Source: Sulfurivermis sp040755915
Lineage (GTDB): Bacteria > Pseudomonadota > Gammaproteobacteria > Thiohalomonadales > Thiohalomonadaceae
DNA: 61,705 nucleotides
Assembly: GCA_040755915.1 (NCBI GenBank)
Contig: JBFLWM010000034.1
Coordinates: forward strand, 1 to 61,705
Direction of reading: 5' to 3'
Under the pieces are notes generated by a model, which did no database searches, was not told the DNA's origin, and saw only the letters and a list, made by a program, of their open reading frames with translations. Below are positions 49,070-57,995 of the stretch, piece by piece. The position numbers and the translations under genes are program-made. How positions within the stretch are numbered: position 1 is the stretch's first letter; the number at the start of each line of letters is the position of its first letter.

Positions 49070-50152
49070 TTGATTATCCGACGCTACCTCCTGCGCGAGA
49101 TCGCGGCCACCTTTGCCGGGGTGGCGTTGCTGCTGTCGCTGATCGTGCTCAGCGGCACCTTCGTGCGCGTCCTGTCCGAGGTGGTGGAGGGTACCTATCC
49201 CGCTGATGTAATGCTGGAGCTGTTCGCTCTCAAGAGCTCGGCCAATCTGGTGTTCATCATGCCGCTGACCTTCTTTCTGTCGGTCCTGCTCGCCCTGGGA
49301 CGGCTGTACCGCGACAGCGAGATGACCGTGCTGTATGCCTGCGGCATCGGGCCGCAGCGCATCTATCGCAGCGTCGGCCTGCTCTCCCTGCTGGTGGCCC
49401 TGGTGCTGGGGGCCCTCGCCCTGATGTTCGTGCCGTGGACCAAGGAGCGGGCCGCCCGCCTGCAGGACGAGGCCGGGGCGCGTTCCGAGATCGAGGGGCT
49501 GACGGCGGGACGTTTCAACCCGCTGGGTGAGGGCGGCCTGCTGGTCTATCTGGAGGGGATATCCGACGATCGGCGCGAAATGATCGAGGTGTTCTCCCGT
49601 GGCGAGATGGATGCGCGCCAACAGGTGCTGAGTGCGGCGCGGGCCCATCAGCAGGAACTCGATGGTGAGCGCTACCTGGTGTTCTTCGATGGCTACCGCT
49701 ATGACGGCCAGCCGGGTACGCCGGATTTCCGGGTCATTCAGTTTCGCGAGCATGGCATCCGCCTGCAGGAGCGCGAGGTGGTGACCAGTGAGCGGCCGCG
49801 CCAGGCGCTGTCGGTGGCGGCGCTGTGGCGCAGCGGTGCCGCTGCCGACATGGCCGAGTTGCAGTGGCGCCTGACGGTGCCGCTCAGCACCCTGGTGTTC
49901 GGCCTGCTGGCGGTGCCGCTGTCGCGCAGTTCTCCGCGCGAGGGGCGCTACGGCCGTCTGGCCGAGGCGATCCTGATCTACATCGTGTACAGCTATCTCA
50001 TCTTCGCCGCCAAGTCGGCCCTGGCCCGGGGTGAGCTCAGTCCGTGGCTCGGCCTGTGGTGGGTGCACGGCCTGGGTGCGGCGCTGCTGCTTGTCATCCT
50101 GTGGCGCCAGCGGCGTCTGCCGGGGCCGCGCCGCAAGGCGGTGCACGCATGA
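49070..50152 (+). CDS. lptF: LPS export ABC transporter permease LptF
   Basis: 360 residues starting at TTG 49070, which aligns with the canonical LptF start (MIIRRYLLRE); no ATG is available there. Three N-terminal helices, a periplasmic beta-jellyroll (about 130-260) and three C-terminal helices. RDSEMTVLYACGIGPQRIY is the cytoplasmic coupling helix contacting the LptB ATPase. It extracts LPS from the inner membrane with LptG. Its stop overlaps lptG (ATGA). Confidence 0.94.
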   Translation: MIIRRYLLREIAATFAGVALLLSLIVLSGTFVRVLSEVVEGTYPADVMLELFALKSSANLVFIMPLTFFLSVLLALGRLYRDSEMTVLYACGIGPQRIYRSVGLLSLLVALVLGALALMFVPWTKERAARLQDEAGARSEIEGLTAGRFNPLGEGGLLVYLEGISDDRREMIEVFSRGEMDARQQVLSAARAHQQELDGERYLVFFDGYRYDGQPGTPDFRVIQFREHGIRLQEREVVTSERPRQALSVAALWRSGAAADMAELQWRLTVPLSTLVFGLLAVPLSRSSPREGRYGRLAEAILIYIVYSYLIFAAKSALARGELSPWLGLWWVHGLGAALLLVILWRQRRLPGPRRKAVHA

Positions 50153-51213
50153 GGATCCTCAGCCGCTACATCGGCCGTACCGTGCTGGTGCAGACCCTGA
50201 TGGTCATGGCGGTGCTGCTGACCATCTATTTCTTCATCACCCTGATGGATGAACTGGCCGCCGTCGGCCAGGGACGCTATTCCATCGTGATGGCGCTGCA
50301 ATATGCCTTGATGCTGCTGCCGCGCCAGCTCTATGAACTGTTCCCCATGGTGGCCCTGCTCGGCGGCATGCTTGGTCTCGGCACGCTGGCCAGCAGCAAC
50401 GAGCTGACGGTGATCCGGGCGGCAGGGGTGTCGGTACGGCGCATCATGCTGGCCATGATGAAGATGGCCCTGCTGCTGATGCTCGCCGTGGCGCTGATCG
50501 GTGAGCTGGCCGCGCCGCAGCTGGAGCAGAAGGCGCAGGTGATGCGCGCGCAGGCACTGAACAAGGGGGTCAGCCTCAATGTCAGGGGCGGGCTGTGGGT
50601 GCGCGACGGCGATACCTACATCAACGTGCGGCGACTGTTGCCGGAAGGCACGGCCTATGACGTGTCGCTGTATGTGTTTGACAAGGAGCAGCGGCTGCTG
50701 GAGATGATCAGTGCCCGTTCGGCGGTGTATGACAAGGGGCAGTGGGTGCTGCGCAAGGTCACGCGCAGCCGCGTCGATCATGCCGGCGTGGTGAGTGAGG
50801 AACTGCCTCGCCTGCCCTGGCGTACCGTGCTGAGCCCCGCGGTGATCAGCGTGGCGGCGCTGCCGCCGGACAAGTTGTCCATCGCCGAGCTGGCCGGTTA
50901 CGTGGACTACACGCGCAGCAACAGCCTGGATGCGCGGGTGTATGAGCTGGCGCTGTGGACGCGGGTGGTGGCACCCTTCGCAACCGCCGGCATGATGCTG
51001 CTCGCCGTGCCCTTCATCTTCGGTTCCCTGCGCAGCGTCAGCATCGGCCTGCGCATCACCGTCGGCGGCCTGCTCGGCATCGGCTTCCACCTGTTCAACG
51101 GTGTGTTCGGCCGCATCGCCCTCGTCTACGACCTGTCGCCCTTGCTCAGCGCCGCGATGCCCACCCTGGTGGTGTACGGGCTGTGGTGGGGGCTGATGCG
51201 GCGGGTGCAGTGA
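50149..51213 (+). CDS. lptG: LPS export ABC transporter permease LptG
   Basis: 354 residues beginning at the ATG in the ATGA overlap with lptF. Same architecture: helices 1-3 (LSRYIGRTVLVQTLMVMAVLL onward), coupling helix ASSNELTVIRAAGVSVRRIM, periplasmic jellyroll and helices 4-6 ending MRRVQ. Forms the LptFG heterodimer. lptB and lptC are not in the window, as usual. Confidence 0.95.
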   Translation: MRILSRYIGRTVLVQTLMVMAVLLTIYFFITLMDELAAVGQGRYSIVMALQYALMLLPRQLYELFPMVALLGGMLGLGTLASSNELTVIRAAGVSVRRIMLAMMKMALLLMLAVALIGELAAPQLEQKAQVMRAQALNKGVSLNVRGGLWVRDGDTYINVRRLLPEGTAYDVSLYVFDKEQRLLEMISARSAVYDKGQWVLRKVTRSRVDHAGVVSEELPRLPWRTVLSPAVISVAALPPDKLSIAELAGYVDYTRSNSLDARVYELALWTRVVAPFATAGMMLLAVPFIFGSLRSVSIGLRITVGGLLGIGFHLFNGVFGRIALVYDLSPLLSAAMPTLVVYGLWWGLMRRVQ

Positions 51214-51220
51214 GAACCCG

Positions 51221-52369
51221 TTAATTCGGCCCCATATCGACGATACCTTCGAAGGCCTGGGTGCCGGTGATGGTCTGTCCCACGCCGGGGTCCTCCACCG
51301 AGTAATTCATCAGCAGCCCCTCGGCATTATCCCCCAGCAGTCCGCCCGAGACATTCACGTTCAGTGACGTGTCGATGCCGGTACTATCACCGGTGAACAG
51401 CGTGGTGCCCGGCAGGAAGCTGCCGCCGAATCCCGCATTCAGGGTGTTGGGTACGCTGCCCCCCGGCTGCATGATGCTGATATCGAACCAGCCGGAGATG
51501 GTGGCGTCGCCGAAATAGACGAAAATCTGGCCGTCGAGGAAGGTGCCGGTGGTGCCGTACTGATCGGTCGGGGTCGTGCCGCCGGCCAGAACATCATAGG
51601 TACCGATGAGATTCTGTGCCGCGTACATGTCGAATACGCTGCGTGGCGTGAAAATATCAAAGACATCGGGTATTTCTTCGCCCCCGGTAACTTGTTCACC
51701 GGCGACATACACGGGCGTGCCGCTGCCGTCGTCGGCCGGCGGCAGCAGCAGCGGCGGCGTATCGATGGGCTGCGGCGGTGTCTCGCGGCTGGCGACGAAG
51801 GCCGCCTGGCCGATGGCCAGTTCGATGATGCCGGCAGCATTGGCGACATAGATGATGCCGTCCTGGGTGCTGACATACAGGCCGTCGGGCTGTGGCTGGC
51901 CATTGACGGGGGCGCAGTCGCCGGAGCAGTAGCGCAGGGTGAAGCCGGTGCCGCGGATGCCGATGGTCGCCACCGGGGTGGTGACGCTGTAGGTCTCGCG
52001 CGAGCGCACGCCGATGGTGCCGGTGACGGCGCGCAGACCGCCCTTGAGCAGGCTGAATGCCGCCTTGTCGCCCCCTTCACCGGGGGCGGCGAGGCTGTAT
52101 TCGTCGACGATGAAACGGCTGTGTTCCTGCAACGACACCAGGCCGCCGTCCGTGAAGCGTATCTGCAGTTTGCCGGCCCCGGTGATCAGCGTATCGCCGC
52201 TGTTGATGACATCGCCGCGGCGCAGGGTACGGCTGATGCTTTGCGCATCCTCGGCGCTGGCCTCGCCGCTGGCGAAGAGGATCTTGCCGGCGCTGGCCCA
52301 GGCGCCGCTGCTTCCCAGCAGGCAGAGCAGGGTCAGGGTTTGCAGGTGGCGGAGAAGAGACAGGTTCAT
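51221..52369 (-). CDS. FecR-domain secreted protein
   Basis: 382 residues with a Sec signal (cleavage after AWA). FecR domain at about 30-180: RTLRRGDVINSGDTLITG, LQIRFTDGGLVSLQEHSRF, VRSRETYSVTTPVATIGIRGT. Then a Pro-rich linker and an unrecognised beta-rich C-terminus (GTFLDGQIFVYFGDATISGWFDIS). Not the membrane-bound FecR of iron signalling, since there is no N-terminal anchor or sigma factor. It lies 11 bp after the TPR/beta-barrel gene, so they probably act together at the outer membrane. Confidence 0.83.
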   Translation of the reverse strand: MNLSLLRHLQTLTLLCLLGSSGAWASAGKILFASGEASAEDAQSISRTLRRGDVINSGDTLITGAGKLQIRFTDGGLVSLQEHSRFIVDEYSLAAPGEGGDKAAFSLLKGGLRAVTGTIGVRSRETYSVTTPVATIGIRGTGFTLRYCSGDCAPVNGQPQPDGLYVSTQDGIIYVANAAGIIELAIGQAAFVASRETPPQPIDTPPLLLPPADDGSGTPVYVAGEQVTGGEEIPDVFDIFTPRSVFDMYAAQNLIGTYDVLAGGTTPTDQYGTTGTFLDGQIFVYFGDATISGWFDISIMQPGGSVPNTLNAGFGGSFLPGTTLFTGDSTGIDTSLNVNVSGGLLGDNAEGLLMNYSVEDPGVGQTITGTQAFEGIVDMGPN

Positions 52370-52380
52370 GGTCGTTCTCC

Positions 52381-53751
52381 CTAACGGAAATCACGACGCA
52401 GCGACAGCATCATCTGTGTGCGCTCGTATTGGGTGATGGGGATGTTGGAGTCGTTTTTGCTGTGGCGCAGCTGGGCGCGCCATGACCAGTCCTTGGTCGC
52501 CTTGTAGGTGGCCGTGAGGCTGGCGTCATACAGGTCGTCCCTGCGTGTCCTCAGGAACAGCGGATCGTCGGCGCCGTAGCTGGCCGCCTGGTAGCTGCCC
52601 AACAGATTGAAGCCGATCTTCTGGCTGAGTGCATAGTTGACGCCCAGGCGCAGGCCCCAGAAATCCCTGCCGATGTGCCGGTAGTTGCCATCCTGTTCGT
52701 CGTCCGTGCCGCCGAACAGGCTGCTGTAAAACACCACCGGTGCGGTGGTCTGCTTGAGGGCATGGACCCATGCCGCGCCGATCATGGTCGTGTTGACATC
52801 GCGGGTCTGCTGCTCCGGATAGTGCTGGGCGGCATATTGCATGAACAGCGAGCCCTGGTTGCGGGCGTCGAAGATGTGTTCCCACTGCAGGTTCAGCCCC
52901 GCCAGCGTGCGGTAGCGCTCGCCGTCCAGCCACAGCCCCTGTGTCTGCAGTGCGGCGATGTAGCGTTCGCGGCCGCTTTGCAGGCGCAGGCCGGCATGGG
53001 CATCGGCGGTGCCGATATTGAAGCGGTCGTAATCCGCGTTGCGGCGGTCTTCGACGTTGCCGCCGACAAAGGCCTGCAGGTCGGGGCGCAGCTGGCGCCG
53101 GTAATTGAGGCCGCCGCGCACGCTGGCAAAGCTGTCCGATTGTTCCAGTCCGCCCGGATCGAGGGTGAACACCAGATTGCCCAGCGCGGGGATGGCCACC
53201 TGACTGTCGCTGGTCGCGCTGTTGACGTTGCTGTCATGGCCAACACCGAGTTCCAGGTAGCCGCTCAGTTGATCGAGCTGGGCGTCGAAGCGCTGTTCGA
53301 GCACATTGAGGTAGCGCGCAATGCTGTTGCGCACGGTCTCTGGCGGGTCTTGTCGCAGCACCTGGCTGAATTCATGATGGGCCGCCTGGTTCTCGCCGAT
53401 CAGAAAATAGGCGCGGGCCAGTTCGGCACGCGCCTGGCTGTGGTCGGGCTGCACGCTCAGGACGCGTTCGAGGGCGAAGACCGCCCGGGTGGTGCGATTG
53501 GATTGCAGCGCCGCGAGACCGAGCAGATAGTCGTATTCCACCTCGCCGGCCCGTGTATCCTCCTGCGGCGCCAGGAGCTGGTAGGCCTGTTCGCCCGCCC
53601 TGGCGTCAAGCAGTTGCCGGGCTTCATCCAGCAGTGCATCGGCATGGGCGGTGCTGGTCAGCAGCAGTGCGGCGCAGGTCAGTATCCGCAGCATGGCGGG
53701 GGGGCGGCCTTTGTTGCCCGTACGCTGCGGGCGGTGCGCGTGATTCATCAT
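52381..53751 (-). CDS. TPR/beta-barrel outer-membrane protein (SLAM/PgaA-like layout)
   Basis: 456 residues. AGGGAGAGC before 53748-53751 favours this start, giving a long n-region before the signal LRILTCAALLLTSTAHA; 53694 is the alternative. Residues about 40-165 are TPR repeats (EVEYDYLLGLAALQSN, HSQARAELARAYFLIGENQAAHHEF). From about 175 alternating strands (YLELGVGHDSNVNSATSD) form a beta-barrel ending SLRRDFR. This N-TPR/C-barrel layout is that of surface-lipoprotein assembly modulators and some polysaccharide exporters. First gene of the pair with the FecR protein. Confidence 0.8.
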   Translation of the reverse strand: MMNHAHRPQRTGNKGRPPAMLRILTCAALLLTSTAHADALLDEARQLLDARAGEQAYQLLAPQEDTRAGEVEYDYLLGLAALQSNRTTRAVFALERVLSVQPDHSQARAELARAYFLIGENQAAHHEFSQVLRQDPPETVRNSIARYLNVLEQRFDAQLDQLSGYLELGVGHDSNVNSATSDSQVAIPALGNLVFTLDPGGLEQSDSFASVRGGLNYRRQLRPDLQAFVGGNVEDRRNADYDRFNIGTADAHAGLRLQSGRERYIAALQTQGLWLDGERYRTLAGLNLQWEHIFDARNQGSLFMQYAAQHYPEQQTRDVNTTMIGAAWVHALKQTTAPVVFYSSLFGGTDDEQDGNYRHIGRDFWGLRLGVNYALSQKIGFNLLGSYQAASYGADDPLFLRTRRDDLYDASLTATYKATKDWSWRAQLRHSKNDSNIPITQYERTQMMLSLRRDFR

Positions 53752-53857
53752 GCTCTCCCTGTTTCGGCTGATTTTGTGGCGTCAACAATGAAAGCCTAGC
53801 AGTTTCTCCGCACCGGCGGAGACGGCACGGGATTTTTTTCCTGCCGCGGGGATAGGG

Positions 53858-53863
53858 TAGAAT
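53858..53863 (+). promoter_or_regulatory. Candidate -10 box of the carbonic anhydrase gene
   Basis: TAGAAT, 30 bp before the ATG, with a T-rich but poor -35 region around 53833-53839. Plausible but not strong. Confidence 0.35.
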
Positions 53864-53892
53864 GCGCGACCCACCATTACTGGATACGCATC

Positions 53893-54525
53893 ATGGCCGA
53901 CGAACTAGCCGACCTGTTCCAGAACAACCGCACCTGGGCCGCGCAACACCTCGCCCAGGACCCCGCGTTCTTTACCCGCTTGTCGCAGCAACAGAGTCCG
54001 GAATATCTGTGGATCGGCTGCTCCGACAGCCGCGTGCCCGCCAATGACATCGTCGGCCTGGCGCCGGGCGAACTGTTCGTGCACCGCAACGTCGGCAACC
54101 TGGTCTATCACACCGACTTCAACTGCATGTCGGTGCTGCAGTACGCCATTGAAATCCTGCAGGTGAAGCACATCATCGTCACCGGCCATTACGGCTGTGG
54201 CGGCGTGCGCGCCGCGTTGCAGAACCGCGAGCTGGGGCTGATCGACAACTGGCTGCACAATGTGCGCGATATCTATGATCGCAACCGTACCCGGCTGGAG
54301 CGGCTGGACGAGGAGGCGCGCATCGACCGGCTGTGCGAGCTGAACGTGGTGCAGCAGGTGGCCAATGTCTGTCACACCACCATCGTGCAGCGTGCCTGGC
54401 ACAAGGGACAGGAGCTGTCGGTGCATGGCTGCATCTACAGCATCAACGACGGCATCCTGCGCGACCTCAATGTGCAGGTCAGCGGCGCGGACCAGCTGGC
54501 GCCGGTGTATCGCATCGAGGAATAG
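53893..54525 (+). CDS. can: Beta-class carbonic anhydrase
   Basis: 210 residues, close to E. coli Can. Zinc ligands C43, H99 and C102 (IGCSDSRVP and TGHYGCGG), with the Asp45-Arg47 dyad of the active site. NVGN and the C-terminal VHGCIYSINDG are also conserved. It interconverts CO2 and bicarbonate in the cytoplasm, useful for carboxylations or CO2 fixation. It stands alone and is followed by a palindromic repeat. Confidence 0.95.
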   Translation: MADELADLFQNNRTWAAQHLAQDPAFFTRLSQQQSPEYLWIGCSDSRVPANDIVGLAPGELFVHRNVGNLVYHTDFNCMSVLQYAIEILQVKHIIVTGHYGCGGVRAALQNRELGLIDNWLHNVRDIYDRNRTRLERLDEEARIDRLCELNVVQQVANVCHTTIVQRAWHKGQELSVHGCIYSINDGILRDLNVQVSGADQLAPVYRIEE

Positions 54526-54530
54526 TCTCG

Positions 54531-54602
54531 TGCGGGAGCCGGGTCCCCGCGGCGAACGGCGCCCGGGACAGGACCCATCCGTCCACGGAGCCGGCTCCTA
54601 CC
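54531..54602. repeat. GTAGGAGC palindromic repeat, copy 3
   Basis: 72 bp with ends TGCGGGAGCCGG / CCGGCTCCTACC (near-perfect) between the carbonic anhydrase and RDD genes. On the minus strand the TAG inside GGTAGGAGCC is the stop codon of the RDD gene. Confidence 0.8.
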
Positions 54603-55035
54603 CTTTGTCCTGTGTCTCCGCCTTTACCAGCACACTTTCCGACCAGCGGTCGTGCCAGGTCATCTTGTCCTTGTCCCACAGCGACCACCAGAAACCGAGG
54701 CCGAGGGCGGCCCAGGAGACGAGGGCGGTCATGAAGCGCAGCAGGGCCTGCATCCAGCCGATGGCGCGGCCGTCGCGGGTCTGCACGCGGATGCGCCAGG
54801 TGCGCATGCCCAGGGTCTGGCCGCCATGGGTCCAGAACCAGCCGAAGAACAGAAAGGCCGTCGCCAGCAGCCAGAACAGCGCCAGCGGATCGAAGCTGCC
54901 GTCACCGGCGCCGCCACGGCGCAGCAGGGTGTAGGGCACGAAGGCCAGCAGTTCCACGCCGAGCAGCAGCACGGTGTCGTACAGGGCGGCGGCCAGGCGG
55001 CGCAGCAGGGGGCAGGGGGTGAATACGGTGCTCAC
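54598..55035 (-). CDS. RDD-family membrane protein
   Basis: 145 residues from the GTG at 55035; a TTG at 55101 would add 22 residues and cannot be excluded, and neither has a clear ribosome site. RDD pattern: PLLRRLAAALYDTVLL near the start, GQTLGMRTWRIRV in the middle and DRWSESVLV near the end. Three or four membrane helices. Function unknown in general; some members are ion transporters. Its stop codon comes from the repeat at 54531-54602. Confidence 0.83.
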   Translation of the reverse strand: MSTVFTPCPLLRRLAAALYDTVLLLGVELLAFVPYTLLRRGGAGDGSFDPLALFWLLATAFLFFGWFWTHGGQTLGMRTWRIRVQTRDGRAIGWMQALLRFMTALVSWAALGLGFWWSLWDKDKMTWHDRWSESVLVKAETQDKG

Positions 55036-55223
55036 GATGGCAACCCGGGGTCCAGGATTCAGGGGCGCCACCTTACCGCTTTTCAGGTCAGGTTTGAACA
55101 ATTGTGTGACCGCCCCGGCATTTTGCCGCGCCGGCCGGTATTTGCGCTAACGCAGTTAAGCTTGTTTTAAGCCTTCCCTAGCTAGGCTGCCGCCACCGAT
55201 TGTATTCAGGTGGCGGAGAGACC

Positions 55224-57137
55224 ATGGCGGGTAAACTGCAGTTCGATTTTCGGGGACGCTATACGGCCGTGCTGGCCTATGTCGTCGTGTTCGTTGCCAT
55301 TTCCTTTGTTGTCCGTCTGGCCCTGTTGTGGAAGCAATGGGGTGATATCGACGCCGGGGTGTTCGGGCTGGTCAAGGTATTTGCCGTCGGCCTGCTCTAC
55401 GACCTGATCACCGCCAATTATTTCGCCCTGCCCTTCGTGCTGTACCTGCTGCTGATTCCCGAGGTGGTGTTCCGCCATCCCCTGCATCGGCTGTGGCTGG
55501 AGCTGGGCTATGTGGCGGCCTTTGCCCTGCTGCTGTTCATCGGTGTGGCCGAGTGGCTGTTCTGGGACGAGTTCGGCAGCCGCTTCAATTTCGTGGCGGT
55601 GGATTACCTCATCTATACCCAGGAGCTCATCGGCAACATCCGCGAGTCCTATCCGTTGACGGCCCTGCTCAGCGGTATCGGCGCGGCGGCGCTGACCCTG
55701 CATGTCCTCATCCGCCGGCGCCTGCTGGCCGGGCTTGGCCACCCGACCCGTCTGGCGGCGCGCCTGCGCCATGCGGCTGCATTTGTCGGCGCGGCGGTGC
55801 TGGCCACTGCACTCATCGACAGTTCCCTGGCCGATGTATCCACCAATCGCTATGAGAATCAGCTGGCGGGCAACGGCACGTACAATTTCTTTGCCGCCTT
55901 CCGCAACAACGAACTGGACTACGACACCTTTTACCGTACCGAGCCCGAGCCGGTCGTGCAGCAGCATCTGGCGCAAATGCTCGGGGAGGGGACGACGGGG
56001 GGGGAACTGAGCGCGGTGCATGCCGTGCGCCGGCCCGGCACCGAGCGGCGGCTGAATGTCATGCTGGTGGTGGTGGAGAGCCTCAGCGCCGAGTTCCTCG
56101 GTGCCTATGGTGATGGCCGCGGCCTGACGCCGCACCTGGATGCCATCGCGGCCGACAGCCTGCGTTTCACCCGCCTGTATGCCACCGGCACCCGCACGGT
56201 GCGCGGCCTGGAGGCGGTGACCCTGTCCCTGCCGCCGACGCCCGGTAGTTCCATCGTCAAGCGGCCGAACAACAGCGGCCTGTTCTCGGCCGGCTTTCTG
56301 TTCCGCGAGCGCGGCTACGACACCCGCTTCCTCTACGGCGGTTACGGCTACTTCGACAACATGAACGCCTTCTTCGCCGGCAACGGCTACGAGGTGGTCG
56401 ACCGCACCGACATGAGCGAGGAGGAGGCGCCCTTCGCCACCATCTGGGGGGTGGCGGACGAATATCTGTTCAACCGCGCCCTGGCCGAGGCGGACCGCTC
56501 CCATGCCGCGGGGCGGCCGTTCTTCCAGCACCTGCTGACCACCTCCAACCATCGTCCCTATACCTACCCCGACGGCCGCATCGATATCCCGTCAGGGACG
56601 GGGCGCGAGGGGGCGGTGAAGTACACCGACTGGGCGCTGGGCAACTTCATCGCCCAGGCCCGGCAGCATCCCTGGTTCGACGACACCGTCTTCGTCATCG
56701 TCGCCGACCACTGCGCCAGCAGCGCCGGTCGGGCCGAACTGGAGGTGGCACGCTACCGTATCCCGCTGCTGGTCTACGCCCCGCGCCATATCCGGCCGCA
56801 GCAGGTCGATGTGCTGGCCAGCCAGATCGATGTCATGCCCACGGTGCTCGGCCTGCTCAACTTCAGTTACGACAGCAAGTTCTTCGGTCAGGACCTGCTG
56901 GCCGCCGGCAGCGGCGGCCGGGCACTGATCGGCAACTATCAGAAGCTGGGCTATCTGCACGATGAACGTCTCATCGTGTTGTCACCGCAGCGACAGGTGA
57001 GTGCCTATACCATGGACGGGCGTGGCCGCCTGCAGGTTACAGCGCCGGACAACGGCGAACTGGCCGACGCGGTGGCCCTGTATCAGGGGGCCAGCGCGCT
57101 CTACCGCAGCGGCCGCCAGGCCTGGGGCGTCAACTGA
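55224..57137 (+). CDS. LtaS-like sulfatase-fold phosphotransferase
   Basis: 637 residues from the ATG at 55224, with GGAG 5 nt upstream. Five N-terminal helices (to about 200), then a periplasmic alkaline-phosphatase-fold domain (about 280-590). Active-site features: VVESLSAEFLG (metal Glu), TRTVRGLEA (nucleophile Thr) and FVIVADHCAS (metal Asp-His). In Gram-negatives such proteins transfer phosphoglycerol or phosphoethanolamine to glycans or lipids. It ends overlapping the PAP2 gene by 8 bp. Confidence 0.87.
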   Translation: MAGKLQFDFRGRYTAVLAYVVVFVAISFVVRLALLWKQWGDIDAGVFGLVKVFAVGLLYDLITANYFALPFVLYLLLIPEVVFRHPLHRLWLELGYVAAFALLLFIGVAEWLFWDEFGSRFNFVAVDYLIYTQELIGNIRESYPLTALLSGIGAAALTLHVLIRRRLLAGLGHPTRLAARLRHAAAFVGAAVLATALIDSSLADVSTNRYENQLAGNGTYNFFAAFRNNELDYDTFYRTEPEPVVQQHLAQMLGEGTTGGELSAVHAVRRPGTERRLNVMLVVVESLSAEFLGAYGDGRGLTPHLDAIAADSLRFTRLYATGTRTVRGLEAVTLSLPPTPGSSIVKRPNNSGLFSAGFLFRERGYDTRFLYGGYGYFDNMNAFFAGNGYEVVDRTDMSEEEAPFATIWGVADEYLFNRALAEADRSHAAGRPFFQHLLTTSNHRPYTYPDGRIDIPSGTGREGAVKYTDWALGNFIAQARQHPWFDDTVFVIVADHCASSAGRAELEVARYRIPLLVYAPRHIRPQQVDVLASQIDVMPTVLGLLNFSYDSKFFGQDLLAAGSGGRALIGNYQKLGYLHDERLIVLSPQRQVSAYTMDGRGRLQVTAPDNGELADAVALYQGASALYRSGRQAWGVN

Positions 57138-57828
57138 CCGGCCAGACCCGCCGCCGGAAGGCCAAGACATAGAGGCCGAGGGCGATGCCCCAGCAGAGGA
57201 AGGTCGACCAGACATCGTGGGAGACGAAGTGCGCGCCGCGTACCCACTGGGTGGCGGCGAACACCGACCCCACGGTCAGGGCGATGCCGAGCCCGGCCAG
57301 GGCCAGGCGGCGGTTGCGGCCGAGGAACAGGAAGTAGAGGAAGAACAGCGAAAACCCGCCCGAGGAGTGGCCGCCGGGGAAGCAGACGCCGCGCGGCATG
57401 TCCGCCGGACGCGGGCTGAACACCGGGACATACTGGCGGTCGCCGCCGTACTGTTGCAGGCTCCAGGGACAGTCCACGTTGGAGTAGTGCTTGCCGAGGG
57501 CGACCAGCCCGGTGCCGAGCAGCATGCAGAGGAAGGCGTAGGCGAAGGTGCGGCGCCAGCGCCGCAGCCGCGGCACGAGCAATGAGCCGGCCAGGCCGAG
57601 CAGGACGACAACGGCGATCAGCTTGATGAAGTCGGCACCGCCGTCGTGCAGCACCTGCTGCGTCAGCCAGGTGTCGCCGATGCGCCAGCGCCCCCGTTCC
57701 GCGTCGTAGAACAGGTCGCTGACGGCCATGTCCAGGCCGGAAAACTGGCCCAGCAGGGCGAGGGGGAGAAACAGGGCGGCCGGCAGGAGGCCGTGCCGCA
57801 GCCAGAAGCGTCGTGCAGTGTCGGTCAT
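57130..57828 (-). CDS. PAP2-superfamily membrane phosphatase
   Basis: 232 residues from the ATG at 57828; starts at 57858 or 57885 are possible. Six membrane helices with the three PAP2 motifs: KHYSNVDCPW, PGGHSSGG and RGAHFVSHDVWS (catalytic His). It removes phosphate from a lipid (phosphatidate, undecaprenyl-PP or lipid A). Which of these is undecided. Tail-to-tail overlap with the LtaS-like gene. Confidence 0.88.
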   Translation of the reverse strand: MTDTARRFWLRHGLLPAALFLPLALLGQFSGLDMAVSDLFYDAERGRWRIGDTWLTQQVLHDGGADFIKLIAVVVLLGLAGSLLVPRLRRWRRTFAYAFLCMLLGTGLVALGKHYSNVDCPWSLQQYGGDRQYVPVFSPRPADMPRGVCFPGGHSSGGFSLFFLYFLFLGRNRRLALAGLGIALTVGSVFAATQWVRGAHFVSHDVWSTFLCWGIALGLYVLAFRRRVWPVS

Positions 57829-57995
57829 GTTCGGTGGACTCGGAGTTGGGGGCGCCATTGTTCCATGCCTTCCTGAAGTTTTCATGAAGTCGCCTGCGGT
57901 GCGGCCGGGCGGGGCCCGGTCTGCGTTTTCCCTTTCCCCGGTTTGCCAGTATCATTAGCGCCTTCCCAAACCCCACCCGAAAGGCCTGCCCTGTC

